The notes beneath the pieces were generated by a model. That model saw nothing but the letters and a program-made list of their open reading frames with translations. It made no database searches and was not told where the DNA came from. A stretch of 64,000 bases of DNA from Sciurus carolinensis (taxonomy: Eukaryota > Chordata > Mammalia > Rodentia > Sciuridae), in contig NC_062223.1 in the NCBI RefSeq assembly GCF_902686445.1, positions 57,499,998 to 57,563,997 of the forward strand, read 5' to 3'. This document shows, piece after piece, positions 43,045 to 55,149 of the stretch. Numbering within the stretch: the first letter of the stretch is position 1; every line of letters begins with the position of its first letter. Made by a program: the position numbers and the translations under genes.

Positions 43045-45235
43045 AATGAAAGAGTTACACCAAGCACCAACTATGTGCAGGTTTACATGTGAAGATGCTC
43101 AGGGTATAAGACTACAATTCTTTGTTCTAGTTTTTAGTTTCTTGGGAAGATTTTCTCATGTTGTTGAAGAAACTGCATTTTTAAATTGCATTAAAATGTT
43201 GTTGCATTTTAAAATTGTATCCATAAGAGGAAAAGAGAAACATTTTAACCTCAGCTTAGAATCACACACTCCCTAGGAGCCTCTTATCCACAATCCTCCC
43301 TTTGGGGAGCCCCAAAGGAGCTTCCCTCATCTACCAGAAACTGAAGGAAACCTGGATTTTGAACCCAAGCATCCCAAGTGTCCAAATTGATATCTCTGGG
43401 ATGGCACTGCAAGAATTGGAGGATGGAGGATCCTGCTTGTTGTAACCAAGATGCTGACCCTTATCCCTCAAGTTGCACCATGACCCCAGAAATTCCAGGG
43501 ACTTTGGATGCTGGAAATGGAGATTTGAGTAACCAGGTCCTTACTTCCTCCACTTGCGAAGGAAGAAATCCCTACATACACCCATGCATACTTCTCGGCC
43601 TCCCTCTCTAACATGTACAGTTGCACAGCTCCACCCCCTTCCTCAAATGACCCCTAGACCTTTTGCCAGGAACCCTGACCTGGCTTCCTCAGCCACCTGC
43701 CCAGTCCCAATCCTTGCTGCTGCTTCCTCCCCGCAAACTGGCTCAAATTGCAGCTGCAGGCTTCAGTGCCGCATTGTAAAATCATCCACTGCCATCCACA
43801 TCTCCTCCCGTTTCTCTTCCCAACCCCCACATCCCTTTCTTTCTAATTATCCCAAAGAGAAGGAAGATTAAAAATTAATGCCCTGAGGATGGGAGTCAGG
43901 GATGTCATTATTTTGATTCAAACCCCAGGCATGGAAGAATCTGATCTAAGCTTTAGGAGCAAAGTAACCTCGGATGGGTTTCAGAAAACTTGGATTAATT
44001 GGAACTCACCTCTAGGTAACCAGATACCCCCCCCACCCAAAGCTGGGGCCTTAGGGGATGCCACAAAGTGTAACAAATAAAATTAATAAAACATATTCAA
44101 GTAAAAAGGCAGCTTGCAAAGGGGTGTCTTAGGCTCACACAAGAGGTTTAGTCAAACCCCTACATGCCTGTTATGTGCAGAATGATGAGGTCAAGGTAGG
44201 ACCTACGGAAATACTACACAAAGGAAGATCCAGTTGCTGGATCCACTGTACTTCTGAGAGAGAAAGGCAGGCTTTCTTTTAGGAAGCTGTGCCGTGACCG
44301 AAGTTCAATCCAGAAGAAATTTTACATGACCCTTGGTTAACCACAGGAGTAAACCCAAATGAGCTTGCAGCAGCCCCTCAGCCTCCCAGTTCCATTTCAC
44401 TCCCCAAATATACCACTTCTAGGGATTCTGCCCCATAAAGAAAGGGAACCATATGATGAGAATTATGGCAGAACATAATTGTGCACTAATTATCGTGTGA
44501 AGTACTTCAAGTGCACGAGGCCTGGTAAGCCTCACCAAAGGTATCATTATTAACCTCCAAATTGTCACCATGAAGATGCAGCGAGTAGAAACGCTAAGCT
44601 ATCCCATGTGATAAAGACCCAAAGTTTTGCAATTTACAAGTAATAAACGACCTCAGGGATATTGCCACTCTTCCAGTTGAAAACTACACTGCAGAGAGTT
44701 TAAGGAGTGAATAGAAAAAGCACAGACCAACGGGAGAAGGTGATGTCTAAGGAGTTCAAGTGGGTAGAGGACTTGGGCAAGTGTGCCAGCCTGCCTCCCT
44801 GTGAGGAGGCCAGCCGGAGAGTTGGCTCCACTTGCTACTTCTTTATATTAGATCCCAACCCTCTTCTGTGCTGAGGACCCAGTGATCTGGCTACTGGGAG
44901 CTCGTGTGGGACAGATGGGGAAGGCCAAAACAAATTCAGTTTCCTAATGTTCAGAACTGACTTAAGGCAACTGAGGTGAGTCTTTTGAATAAACGAGGGG
45001 GAATGGATATCTATGAGGTGCCCGGATTACTCTTAATTTGTAGCACCGTCAAGGGCCAAAAATAACTCAGATTGTCCAGTGTCTATAAAATTAGTTCCCC
45101 TCAAAATGCCAGATCTTCTTCCTCACAGAAAATTAAACTAAAAAAATTAACATTCACTTCTGCTGACTGAAGAAGGTCATTTTATTACCTGGAGAGCAAC
45201 CCTAAGCCAGAGGAAAGGACTGGAGATTTTCACCC
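43045..45235. other. Unannotated stretch, nothing recognised
   Basis: A weak antisense MIR-like trace lies around 44470-44600. Otherwise no gene or repeat was recognised. Confidence 0.4.
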
Positions 45236-45300
45236 ACTTGTGGTTATTGACAAGCTCTGTGACCTTGGGCAGGTCACTTACTAGTCTGTGCCATGTGTAC
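45236..45300 (+). mobile_element. MIR SINE fragment
   Basis: 'caagctctgtgaccttgggcaggtcacttactagtctgtgcc' is the diagnostic tRNA-proximal core of a sense MIR. Confidence 0.75.
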
Positions 45301-45716
45301 TTAAACCACCAAAGGGACACAGCATCAACTGATCTCCTGTGACAGGTGCAGGGCATAGTGCATCCAGGGATATTAAACAACACAATCCAAAGTGCTGCTG
45401 GGTCATCAGATGCCTTTCTCCCAGATAAAGGTGAGAAGGCTCTGAACACCTGGGATTCATGCCACCTAGAATATGTCAACCACACCTGGTCAAATTCTAT
45501 TCCTCAAATGCTATTCACTTGTATTTAGGATGACTTTCCCTTCCCTTTGTCCTCACCCTGGAGTAGGAACTTACACCCAAATGCCAAGATCACTACTGTG
45601 GCCTCCTACCTGGTCCGTGACTGCAGGCTATCGGGTGGTAGAAATCAGGAGCTATTAAGCCCTCAGGGGACTGCAGTCCTCAAAACTACCTTGAGCCAAC
45701 TCTCCCAACTCACTGG

Positions 45717-46093
45717 TGTATCAGTTTTCTTAGACTGCCATAACAAACACACAGGCTGGGAAGCGAAGCCACAAATGTATTGTCTCAGATCCAGAGGCTG
45801 GACGGGCAAGGTGGAGGTCTCAGCAAGGTTACGTTCTCCACCGGCCTCTCTCCTCAGGGTGCAGGCAGCAGCCTTCTTGTTTCTTCCTCATGTGGTCTTC
45901 CTTCTGTGCCCATGCATCCTGGTGTGTTTCCTCTTAACGTAAAGACACCAGTCCTACTGGATTAGGGCCCAAGGCTTATAACCTTGTTAAGTCAAAACTG
46001 CCTCCTTAGAAACCCAATATCCAAAAACAGTCATGTTGGGGGTTAGAGTTTCTACACGTGAGTTTTGGGGAGGATGTCAATCAATCTACAACA
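45717..46093 (-). mobile_element. MaLR LTR, antisense
   Basis: 'tgtatcagttttcttagactgccataacaaacacacaggctggg', 'ccagaggctgg', 'ctactggattagggcccaaggcttataacc', 'gtcatgttgggggttagagtttctacacgtgagttttgggg' is the complement of an MST/MLT1-like LTR. No clean 5-bp duplication is visible. Confidence 0.75.
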
Positions 46094-46209
46094 ACAAGTG
46101 ACCACCCCTACTGTGGCCCCACTGAAAGGTCACATTCTTTAGTCCTCCAGGAGGAGCTCAAGTTCCTTCTCCAGGGATCCTTCCCTGACTTCTCCGAACC
46201 AGAAAGATG

Positions 46210-46395
46210 CTTATTTAATATAACTTAATAAAACTGTCACTGATGGTCGAACTGAATGCCCTACCACCACCACCCTTCCAAACCACTGGAAGTGCCAACA
46301 GACAAGTATATAAGTTTATCATCATGCTGTGGTTGACTGGTACACAGTAGGTACTCAATAAACGAATGTGGGATGAACAAATGAATGATGACTAA
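46210..46395 (+). mobile_element. L2 LINE 3' end
   Basis: It ends in the typical 'tggtacacagtaggtactcaataaacgaatgtgggatgaacaaatgaatgatg'. Confidence 0.6.
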
Positions 46396-46760
46396 TGTTG
46401 TGCTGTCACTTTCTCTCCATTGAATCAAGGGCAGGGAGCTGGCCTGACCCCTCTCCCATCCTCCCTCCATATCCTATACTTGAGTTAGGGCTCAAAGTTT
46501 ACTGATTGAGCTACATCTGGTTATAGTCCCTTCCCATCCTTCTTCCATGACATGTGAAATGTACTGTGGTAGGTCCTCAATGCTCAGTCCCTGAGCTCTT
46601 GGTTAACACCCCCTCCATTCATGCCAGTGAGACAGGCAGGCCAGCCAGCCTAGGACCTGTCAGAAGTAGATCAAGCTGTAACTGCTTTCCTCCAGTCCCA
46701 AAAGGGCAGCAGCAGCACACTGGCCCAGACCAAGGAGCGAGAGTTCAGCTTATCTGGAAA

Positions 46761-46797
46761 GGGCTCAGGGGACTGGGACTGGGGCTGGGGCTGGGGC
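46761..46797 (+). repeat. G-quadruplex-prone GGGGCT run
   Basis: Six runs of three or four G within 37 bp (gggctcaggggactgggact then repeated ggggct). This is a strong intrastrand quadruplex candidate on the plus strand, outside any recognised element. Confidence 0.8.
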
Positions 46798-47159
46798 CTC
46801 ATTCTTGCCTGGCATGTAGGTATGCAAGCATACATCCAGACCCCGACTGCACCATCAGCACCTCAAAGAGCAGATCCCTAGGGCAGAGGATATTCTTCTG
46901 AAGCAGCAGCCTTACCATAGCTACTCACCTTGGAAAGGGTGGTGGCTGCTACCCTGATTTGCTGAATGGCACAGGCACTGTTCCCAGATAAACATCAGTT
47001 AGATGTCATACAGGCCAATCCCACTACAGAGTATGTGTGTGCGTCTGTGTACATACCCATGAATGACTGCAAAGAAGTTGGAAAAGATCATTTTAAAAGT
47101 AAAGTCCAATTTAAAAGACTTAGATATAAACCTAATGGAGAGGCGAAATTACAGTGAGG

Positions 47160-47345
47160 TCCTACAGTCTAGCAAGCAGCAGAAGCTGTGGAACCTGGAA
47201 GATGTTTAACCCTTAGCCACAGGCTTTGCATCTACAAAATGGGTTAAATGAAACCTACATCCAGGGCCTGGGGAAGATCAAAATGAGATAGAGTAAAAGG
47301 AATGCCTGGGACCTCACAGGCACATAGCAGGTGCTCAATATTAAT
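47160..47345 (+). mobile_element. MIR SINE
   Basis: 'ctgtggaacctggaagatgtttaacccttagccac', 'gcatctacaaaatgggttaaatgaaacctac' and 'cacaggcacatagcaggtgctcaatattaattac': a sense MIR with divergent interior. Confidence 0.7.
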
Positions 47346-47899
47346 TACTTTCCTTATCCTTAGCTTATGGTTCCAAGTTTTTAATACACTTGAAAAAATT
47401 CATCAAATCTAGCTATCTCTGCTTGGAAAAATTCATTTAAAACTTTGAGTCTTGCTTTCCTTCTGTGTGTAAAGGAATAGCAATTGCCCTGCTGTCACCA
47501 ATGTAAAACAAGCAAAAGGACATTGCTACCCAGAGGGTGTGAGAAGTCATCATTCCCTCAAGTCACCTCCTCCAGAGAGCTGCCAGTCCCCTCCAGCACT
47601 GATGTGGTTCCATCTGAGATTCATCCCTCTCCATCAGCTGAGTGGTCACTAACTCAAATCCTCTTGCTTGTTCCTTTAAATAATCACTTCAACTTACCTT
47701 TTGCTATTCCACTCACCAGTAGAATAATTAATTAAACTTCCTTAATTAAATGTTTTGATCACTGCCAAGAACTCCTAAATGTCTGCTTAAATTTTATATC
47801 TCCCTCCTCGGTCCATGAGTGAATAACATACTAAATCTTAGAGGATCAGATTCACTTTCATCATTGCAGGAGAAAAAGGAATCTCAAACCAACACCTAC

Positions 47900-48060
47900 C
47901 ATTCATTCATTCCACCAGCATTTACTGGAAGCCTACTATGTGTCAGGGGATGGAGAAATGGACAAGACCAGGTTCCTCCTCAAGGAAGCCAACAGACTGA
48001 TTCAGAGGTGGGACAGGTGGGAAAATATCCAGGACCTAAGGAGAAGGCAGTGAACTGCTA
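47900..48060 (+). mobile_element. Ancient repeat fragment, class uncertain
   Basis: 'ttcattcattccaccagcatttactggaagcctactatgtgtcaggggatggagaaatggacaagaccaggttcctcctcaaggaagcc' matches the opening of the repeat also at 62355. Confidence 0.6.
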
Positions 48061-48429
48061 CCAGGCTGCACCTGAGCAAGGATGGATGAAGAATATGGAA
48101 GTAAAGGGCCTTACTTATGATACAGAAGCAAAACTCAGAAGTGGAGCCATGTGAGGGTTGTTTAGGGAACAGCCAGCAGAAATTAGCAAGAAAAGATCTG
48201 GGTCAGAGAGAATGTGAGAACGCAGTGGTCCCAGCAATCACCATCTACTGAATACTATGTGGCAGGCACAGAGCTTGCATCTTATAAACTGTGCATCAAT
48301 ACCATCGGGGAGACGGCTCATGGAGGTTGCAGAACATCTCCAGGTTTGAAGCTGAGGTCAATAATAACCCATTTAGGTCTTAGCTTTCACTCATGAAACC
48401 CTATAAGTTGGACAGTGTTAAGTGCCAAG

Positions 48430-49190
48430 GCCTGGGGAGGTGGTTTGTTCTGGGACACACGGGGAAATTTCTATTAGGACGGTAATAGCTACACTCTGGA
48501 TAAGTGACTTGGCCATGAGTGGATGGTGGACTGAAGAAAGGAGAAATGAAAACATGGGAGTCAGGCAGGAAGCAATGCCACTCTCCAGGAAAGAATCCCT
48601 GCACCTGAAACTGGGGTGGCAGAAAGGAGAGCAGCGAGGAGATACCAGAATACGCCGTGGCTAGGGGCAAGTCTGGCTGATGACCCAGTGAAGACGTCGT
48701 GGGCTTGCGGGAGGGGATGGAGGAGAAGGTCAGATGATTCTGATCTGCAGCCACAGTGACAGGGAAGTCAGGGAGGCCATTAATACAAAGGAGAGGAGAG
48801 GTTGATAGGGCAAGGATGATAATGCATTCCCCGCGGAAGGACAGAATTTGGGAATCCAGAGCAGCTCAGTCAACCCTGGAAATTTTAATTACATGAAGCC
48901 CAAGTTCACCCTCTCCAAAGTCATTTTTAAAACTGGCTCTAGGAAGCTTTCCTGCTGAGAAGCTGTCAGCCAGGAGAATATTCAGATTAAACCACTTTTG
49001 TCACACTCAGTCGTCAGCAGCTTTAGAAAACCCGCGAACAATTCTTATTTTACAGGGTTCACCCTCTGTGGGAAAGCTCTGAGTGTGAAGGACGAGCTTC
49101 TAAGGAGGAGTAGAGGAAAATCAATCAGAAGGCACTCCCAGGGCTGATCAATGGGTGTCTGTCAGGGAAATTTGACTTCTCCCATCTCTG
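48430..49190. other. Unannotated stretch, nothing recognised
   Basis: The segment 48870-49060 is repeat-free and contains homeobox-type words (attttaattacatg), so it is a weak candidate for conserved non-coding DNA. No gene was recognised. Confidence 0.3.
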
Positions 49191-49219
49191 CGAGGTAAGT
49201 GGGAACAATACTTACCTGG
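49191..49219. promoter_or_regulatory. Back-to-back splice-donor motifs on both strands
   Basis: Plus strand GAG|GTAAGTG (junction 49194/49195) and minus strand CCAG|GTAAGTAT (junction 49216/49215) form an inverted repeat, GGTAAGT-N9-ACTTACC. Either could be a real donor. The minus-strand one is a near-perfect match and agrees with the orientation of the promoter at 58.7 kb, but I see no recognisable exon attached. Confidence 0.3.
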
Positions 49220-49559
49220 CTGAAGTCCTCTCCACAGAGACTTGCAGCCCCTGCCTCTCTGGCTCTTTCCTGACTTCAGCACCAAATTCGATTCTGACAG
49301 GGAGGCAGCCGGAGCTGCTATCCTTAGGTGACACCAACATAAGTCACCAAAGGAGAAGAAATGAGCTTTGAGAGCTCTGAATGGCACCTGCCCCATGCCG
49401 GGTGCAACAGGCACCTTCAGATCTGAACTCCACCTCCTGCTCTTTCCATGGCCAGCTGCTTCTCAACACTGAGGCCTGTGCACAGAAGAAACTCCCTTGG
49501 GAGGTAGCCCTCTACACCCAGCTAAGCCCAGTCTCCTGGGGCAAGAGATGGTCCAGATC

Positions 49560-49680
49560 TTGATTTGCATGGTGGTTGCACAGGTGTACAAAAGGTACAA
49601 AAATCTAGTCAACTGCAAAAAGCGTGCATTTTATTGGATCTAAGTTATACCTCCCTAAAAAGGAAATGAAAAAGTAAATT
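49560..49680 (+). mobile_element. Old L1 3' end
   Basis: 'gtggttgcacaggtgtacaaaaggtacaaaaatctagtcaactgc', then 'gtgcattttattggatctaagttatacctccctaaaaag' is the 3' end of ancient L1M-type elements. Confidence 0.75.
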
Positions 49681-49797
49681 ATAAAAATGAAATCTCTCTC
49701 TCCCCCACCCATTTCACCACTTTGCCCTATTAATTTTCTTTAGAGCACAGACCACTGTCAGCAGAAGTAGCTCTTTGCTTATCACCTCTAGTTCAGA

Positions 49798-49985
49798 AAG
49801 GCACTGTCCAACCTAGTGAACACCAACCACCTGTGGCAACCAAAGTTTAAATGAATTACAACTAAATAAAGTGGAAAATTCAGGTCCTCCTTCACACTGG
49901 TCACATTTCAAGCGCTTCATGGCCAGATGCCACCAGCGGCTACTGATTTATACAGTGCATGAGCAGAATGTCCCACCATGGCAGG
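49798..49985 (+). mobile_element. hAT-type MER DNA transposon fragment
   Basis: It starts 'ggcactgtccaacctagtgaac', has 'ccacctgtggcaac', 'cacatttcaagcgcttcatggccagatgccaccagcggctactg', and ends near 'gcagaatgtccc'. The family of MER elements with 'cagtgctgtccaata' termini and 'gccacatgtggctagtggctac' fits. Confidence 0.55.
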
Positions 49986-50129
49986 AAGCTGTGTGGCGAG
50001 CACTAGACCCAACGGTAAACAAGAGCTCTTAGCTGTCCAGTTTATATTTAGTTCAAAGAGCGGTGCCTGGCACATGGAGGTACTTCATAAATACTGTTGA
50101 GGAGATATAATTTTGTAATATCAAAAACA

Positions 50130-50460
50130 AATTCATATAGCCAGAAACAAAGACCTGGAAACATCCTAAACATGCATCTATATGTGATGAGTTACATATA
50201 TTTTGCCAATTCCATAGTGAAACTCTATTGAGCTGTTAAAAGACAGGAGGCAGGTGTTTGAGTAATGATTCAGATAGTCACACTTAAGTGAATAAGAGGG
50301 TCCAAAAATATAATTCAATTTTATTTCAAAACAAAGCAAAACTCAGAAGTGATAGAGACAATATAATAGCAGTCACTGATGGATAAAATTAGGGAAAAGA
50401 GAAATTTATTTTCTGTATTTGTATGTATAAACATTATTTGAGTATTTAAAACAAAATCAC
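50130..50460 (+). mobile_element. Old L1M-type fragment
   Basis: 'acctggaaacatcctaaacatgcatc', 'ccatagtgaaactctattgagctgttaaaag' and 'aagtgaataagagggtccaaaaatataattc' follow the ORF2-end/3' UTR of ancient L1s. Confidence 0.55.
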
Positions 50461-50609
50461 AGGTCACTCTCTAGTAAAAAAGGGAAAACATGTAATCTGA
50501 CATTGCAATTTGTCCCAAGGATATATAAAGCATTCCTTAAAAGTTTACCAACTTACCGTTTACTTCATTTAATCTTAATGATATCCCTATAATTAAATAT
50601 AATTGTCTT

Positions 50610-50735
50610 TTGTTGAAAATATAAACTCTGAAGATCAGAAAAGTTCATTAGCTTTGCCAGGTTCACACAGCCATCACATAATACCATTGGCATTTGAACC
50701 CAGCTTTCTGGTTCTACAGCTCATGGCACTCTTCA
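50610..50735 (-). mobile_element. MIR SINE fragment, antisense
   Basis: 'ccaggttcacacagccatcacataataccattggcatttgaacccagctttctggttctacagctcatggcactcttcac' is the complement of the MIR 5' half. Confidence 0.8.
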
Positions 50736-50739
50736 CTGC

Positions 50740-53000
50740 AGAAAGCAACACACAAATACCCGCAACGAGCCAGATCCCAAATGAGCCCTGAATTAGCCAC
50801 TCCATCCGTATGAAAGCCCAAACAAGGGCCAAACTATGACCAGGTACAGGAGAAGCAGATTTTGCTCCCCAGCAGTAGGAAATGCAGCAGCACTGAAGCT
50901 ATCTAATCCTGGACCTTGTCACTCATCTTATCCCACAATTGTCCTTCCCTGAACATCATACAGAGAGAGAGAGAGAGAGCAAAGCCTTGAGGATCCCATG
51001 CCAGTGAACACTTGGTGACTCAGGCTGCTGTGGAGACTCCCAGCTCCTAGCCGACATGTAGGTGATGCCTTTGTTACATTTCAGCCAAACCCCAGCGCCC
51101 CAGGAGGAGTTTCCAGCTCACCCGAGGTATCCAAGCCAAAACACTGCAGAGTCCGCCTTTCAATTCCTGGACAACACATTCCAGGCTGTAGGCCGGGAGG
51201 CTTGTTTAGCTTCACACTTGATGCAAATGGGGAGTGTGTTTACCCACAAACACACATGCACACACCAACAGAAGCTGCTGCTGCCAACAGAAGTGGCTGC
51301 GGTGGCTGGCGGTATTTCTCAGAGCCCAGAATTGTACGACAGCAGAGCACAGCTCGATCACAATGCCTATCAGGAAAAACAATCTAATTCCCTCTAAGCA
51401 AAGTTGCAACCACTACCCAGAAAATTCAGTAGAAAATGAAATGTAATACTCTATTAAGCCTTATTTTGCCAGCGCAAGTGAGAGCTTACCCAAGCATGGA
51501 GAGTCATTAAAATGGATCTTACATATATCATTATAAATTTAATAATCACCATGACGGCTAGAGTTCAAGTTAAAATGAATGTCAGCTGAGCATGACCAAT
51601 TGATGTTACCCCAGCTGCCGCCGAGCCTCACTTGGGGTTATATTCATTCTTCTTCCAGAGGCTCCGTAGTACATGTGGACCCGAGACAGCCAGAGCCAAG
51701 AACAGATGGGAAATGCAGACAGCTACACCTAGCCAAGGAGAAGCCATCATAATTGCATATTATCTCGGTGTACCAGCCCAATTAAAATTTTCTACAGTGT
51801 CAGAGGTCCCAAATGTTCCTCCACCAAGTGTCTGGGTACCAAACTTGGCTTACACTTAGTCAAATGCAGTCAATCTTGGGTTCTGTGTACAAGAGTTATC
51901 GATTTTCCCCCTATCTCTTAGAAAGCTCCTGTAGAAACAGGAGCAGAAGGTCTAGTGGGCTATACATTTAATAAATCAAACACCACAAAACAGATTCCAC
52001 TTATCTAGGTGACTGAGAGAATGGGTGTTCTTCCTGAATTCAGTATCTGGAGTGAATTTTTTAAGGAATGGAGTCAGTATCCAGGTTTTTAAAATGTATT
52101 TCAATTTATTTTTATCCTTGGAGAGTCAGAGTAAAACCCAATACAAAATCCTTTTCTCATAGAGAGAGGAAGTGTATGCTAAACTGTAAATAAAGAGTAC
52201 GAAAGCCAGTTTTCACCTCCACATGTATTTTATACTGGGGAGTGTCGATCTTTCAAACCACACTGAGAAAACTAGAAGTTTTTCTACCATCCATGACATT
52301 TTATAGGAACTACCAGAAATTATCTTCAGATGAAACAGACCCCGGGCCGGCTTGTGCATATTAACCATTGATCATCCCTGGTCCCAGCTTCACCTTCCTT
52401 GACAATCAGCGACTCCACGCTACTCTCCAGCATTTCTGGCTTTTAAAGACAAGTTGAACTTTAACTGGTAGACACAAGTCCTGGGTGACGGTGGCTTTCA
52501 GACTGATGACAGCAAATGACCTACGCTCAACAGGCCATTTTAAATGATTGTGACATTCTCACAGATGGGGCCAAAGAGTACAGTAGGACGTATTTGATCC
52601 ATAAACAGAAGAGCCAGCAGACCACACAGAGAACAACTCAAACAAAACCACTGCTGTCAGGAGCAACATTTCCAAAAGGTGCTAAGAGCATGTGAATCCC
52701 AAAGAGGCTTCAGTACAAACGAACTCATATTCAACTTTGAGAACACCAATACTTTTTGCTAACTCCCTTGAGTAGAGCTTATAAATCTTTGTCTGTCTGG
52801 CTCTCAGGATTAATTTTTTTCTTTTTCTTTCTCTCTCCCCTGCCCATCACCAAGTCAGAGCACAAAGCATAGTACCAGGATGTGGCAAATCACGATTGCC
52901 ACACTGCCTCTTCACCAGAGAAAGACCAGCAAATGCAATCAACCAACAGCAAAACCCTGACCACTTCTTGGGCTCTGATTCACACACGGCCATTCCAGCA
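50740..53000. other. Long repeat-poor AT-rich block (candidate conserved non-coding DNA)
   Basis: About 2.3 kb with only a short GA run (50961-50978) and no interspersed repeat that I recognise. The part 51440-51870 is rich in ATTA/TAAT words and has an unusually even composition. Its position 6-8 kb inside the presumed gene from the minus-strand promoter would suit intronic enhancers. No exon was recognised. Conservation is untested. Confidence 0.3.
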
Positions 53001-53910
53001 CCAGGCGCCGAGGGACAAAGAAAGTTCTGCCACTTACCCTCTTTTGATCTTCCAGTCCATGGGTAACTGGCTTTCTCTTCTGCTGTTGGCTGGACTCAGA
53101 AATTGATTCCATTTCCCAGGCATAAAATCCCCTCTCTTCTTCAGCAAGGCTTCCAAATCCACAGAAGAACAAAATCACCCAGACAAAAGTGACCCCTGCA
53201 CACCACCAGAAACGGCTCCCGCCAGCCCAAGACTCAGTGCTGCCTTTTCAAAGGTCTTGCTGTTTTCTTAAAAGCCACCAGGGAACCTCGCTCGCCACCA
53301 CTGCCGTAGCAAGGAGGGCAGCTGCTGCCGACATCGTGAAAACCGGGGCTTGGGTTTCACGGTGGGTCTGAGATTCACTTCATGAGAACCCAAAGGACAG
53401 ATTTGGGTAACGAAGAGTCCATGTCCTGGGGCGCATGCCACATTACTGCCCCAGAAATCCTCTTCCTCACTGTCTCCTTGGCACAGATAATTTATATGTC
53501 AATAACGATGTAAATGGGCATTTAATCCACCGAGCTGATAACATCCACATCCCTCTCTGGCAGCCCCTGACTCCCATAAATCACCACAAAAGCTGTGCGG
53601 CCAGCCGCCCCTCACGGTTCCTGCGAGCGTTCATCACAGCAGTGCTCCCAGCCGGGCTGTCATCCTCCTTCGTGGAGTGAGACTCATACCTGAGGAGAAA
53701 ATGTTCAACAGTCAGATTTGTCTTTTGTGCAGGAGCACAGGTTTGAGCTGTCTTGCCCACCATCTGGAGCCACAGAGTGAGGCCTACAACCAGAGCAGCG
53801 GTCGGCAATCCTTTGAACCCCTTGATACTCTGATCACATCCATGGACAAGCAACCTTGGGGGCTTCATGGACTCCCCGCTTCTCCTGTTCTTGAATAACA
53901 CACCAGAGCT
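53001..53910 (-). other. CpG-containing segment with minus-strand donor-like sites
   Basis: About twenty CpGs in 53170-53680, more than in neighbouring DNA. Minus-strand donor-like sites occur at 53038/53037 (AGG|GTAAGTGG) and 53690/53689 (CAG|GTATGAGT). Minus-strand frames of 79 codons (52939-53178) and 106 codons (53581-53901) abut them but resemble no family I know. This may be an untranslated or alternative exon region of the minus-strand gene, or a regulatory element. Confidence 0.2.
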
Positions 53911-54210
53911 GGAAATGAGCTACCCTGGAAACCTATGTGGGGTGCATCGTCCTCATCATAACAGGAGCAAGACGCCAAGGTATGATGAGACGGGGAAGCA
54001 ATGGTCTGTGAAGCAAAAAGCATCAACATTTTTCCCCCAATTACAGCTGCAGGAGACAGCGTATGGCAGGCGAGACTCTGGGGTCCACTGGGAGGCAGAG
54101 AGAGCAGCCTAGATCATCTGAGGACTGAAAAGCAACTGCGCTGTGGAGCTGGAGCCGCATTCCCTGCATGGGAACCTGCAGGCAGAGCAGACACCCAGTC
54201 ACCTCCTGAC

Positions 54211-54218
54211 TGACGTCA
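54211..54218. promoter_or_regulatory. Full CRE palindrome TGACGTCA
   Basis: A perfect CREB/ATF palindrome with retained CpG, in repeat-free DNA 4.5 kb downstream (in transcription) of the minus-strand promoter. Function is inferred from sequence only. Confidence 0.4.
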
Positions 54219-54219
54219 C

Positions 54220-55149
54220 AGAAGCTCAGAGGGACAGGGAGGAGGAGAGAAGAGGGGACCTCTGCACTGAGGAAAACACTCACACTGGATGTACCCTTCC
54301 ATGGGTGGTTTGAGCGGTGGAGATGCATCTGAGAATCCTCATGAGGATGCATCAATAAATAATGATGAATGCCTCTTAACACCAGCCCCAGCAGGAAAGA
54401 AAGGCAAAGGGAGAAAATGACCTTAACTAAAAGGAACTAGTTTCTTGCCAGCCTTTCTAACCAAGTCCTAGTCATTCTACAATTCAGGCTGCGCCAGCCT
54501 CCGGGAGAACTGTGGCCAGATCCGGCCATAGCCAGCACTAGACAGAAGCCCCCCAGATCCTCCCTTGCAGCTGTCCTGACTGGCAGCTACTTTGGAAAGA
54601 GGCCGAAACTATCCCCTGTCACAAAAGGCTTCCGCACAGCTCAATGCCAGGTTGTAAGGCAGATGGATGTGGGAGTTGGCCATAGGGGGCTTGTGAGGAG
54701 GAAGAAGAGGACTAGGGGATGCTCGGGAGAGACGTTGCAGAAGGTCCATAAATTTATAGGTGCACCCCTGTTAATTTGAAGCCATGCCCTACACCACCTA
54801 AAACACCTGGCCAGAACAGATGTCTACAGGTAAGTCCCAAGTCAAAATGTTCTGATTTTGGTTAAGAATCCACAAAAAGCCAAACATCCAGAAGTTGGGC
54901 ACCCAAGGGTAAGCAACATTAGTGGCAGCATGACTGAAACCTTCTGTATACCCAAGATATAGCTGAACTCCCAGAGAGGGGTTGATACCCTCTGGTTGCT
55001 CGCCATGACTGCAGCCCCTTCAAGGAATGCCCAGCACAGGTCAAAACTCAGATCTATTCTTTATAGCTCCAGACCACAATGCAAGTAAACTCTGGCAAAC
55101 TGGGTCCAAGTAGGACCCTTTCCAGAATCTCCACTGAGACCTCAGACTA
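54220..55149. other. Unannotated stretch, nothing recognised
   Basis: It includes a strong plus-strand donor match, CAG|GTAAGT, at 54827-54834 with no recognisable exon. No repeat was recognised. Confidence 0.35.

Noticed and set aside
42785..43276. 163-codon plus-strand open frame
   Set aside because: It includes an ancient repeat fragment and shows no recognisable protein family.
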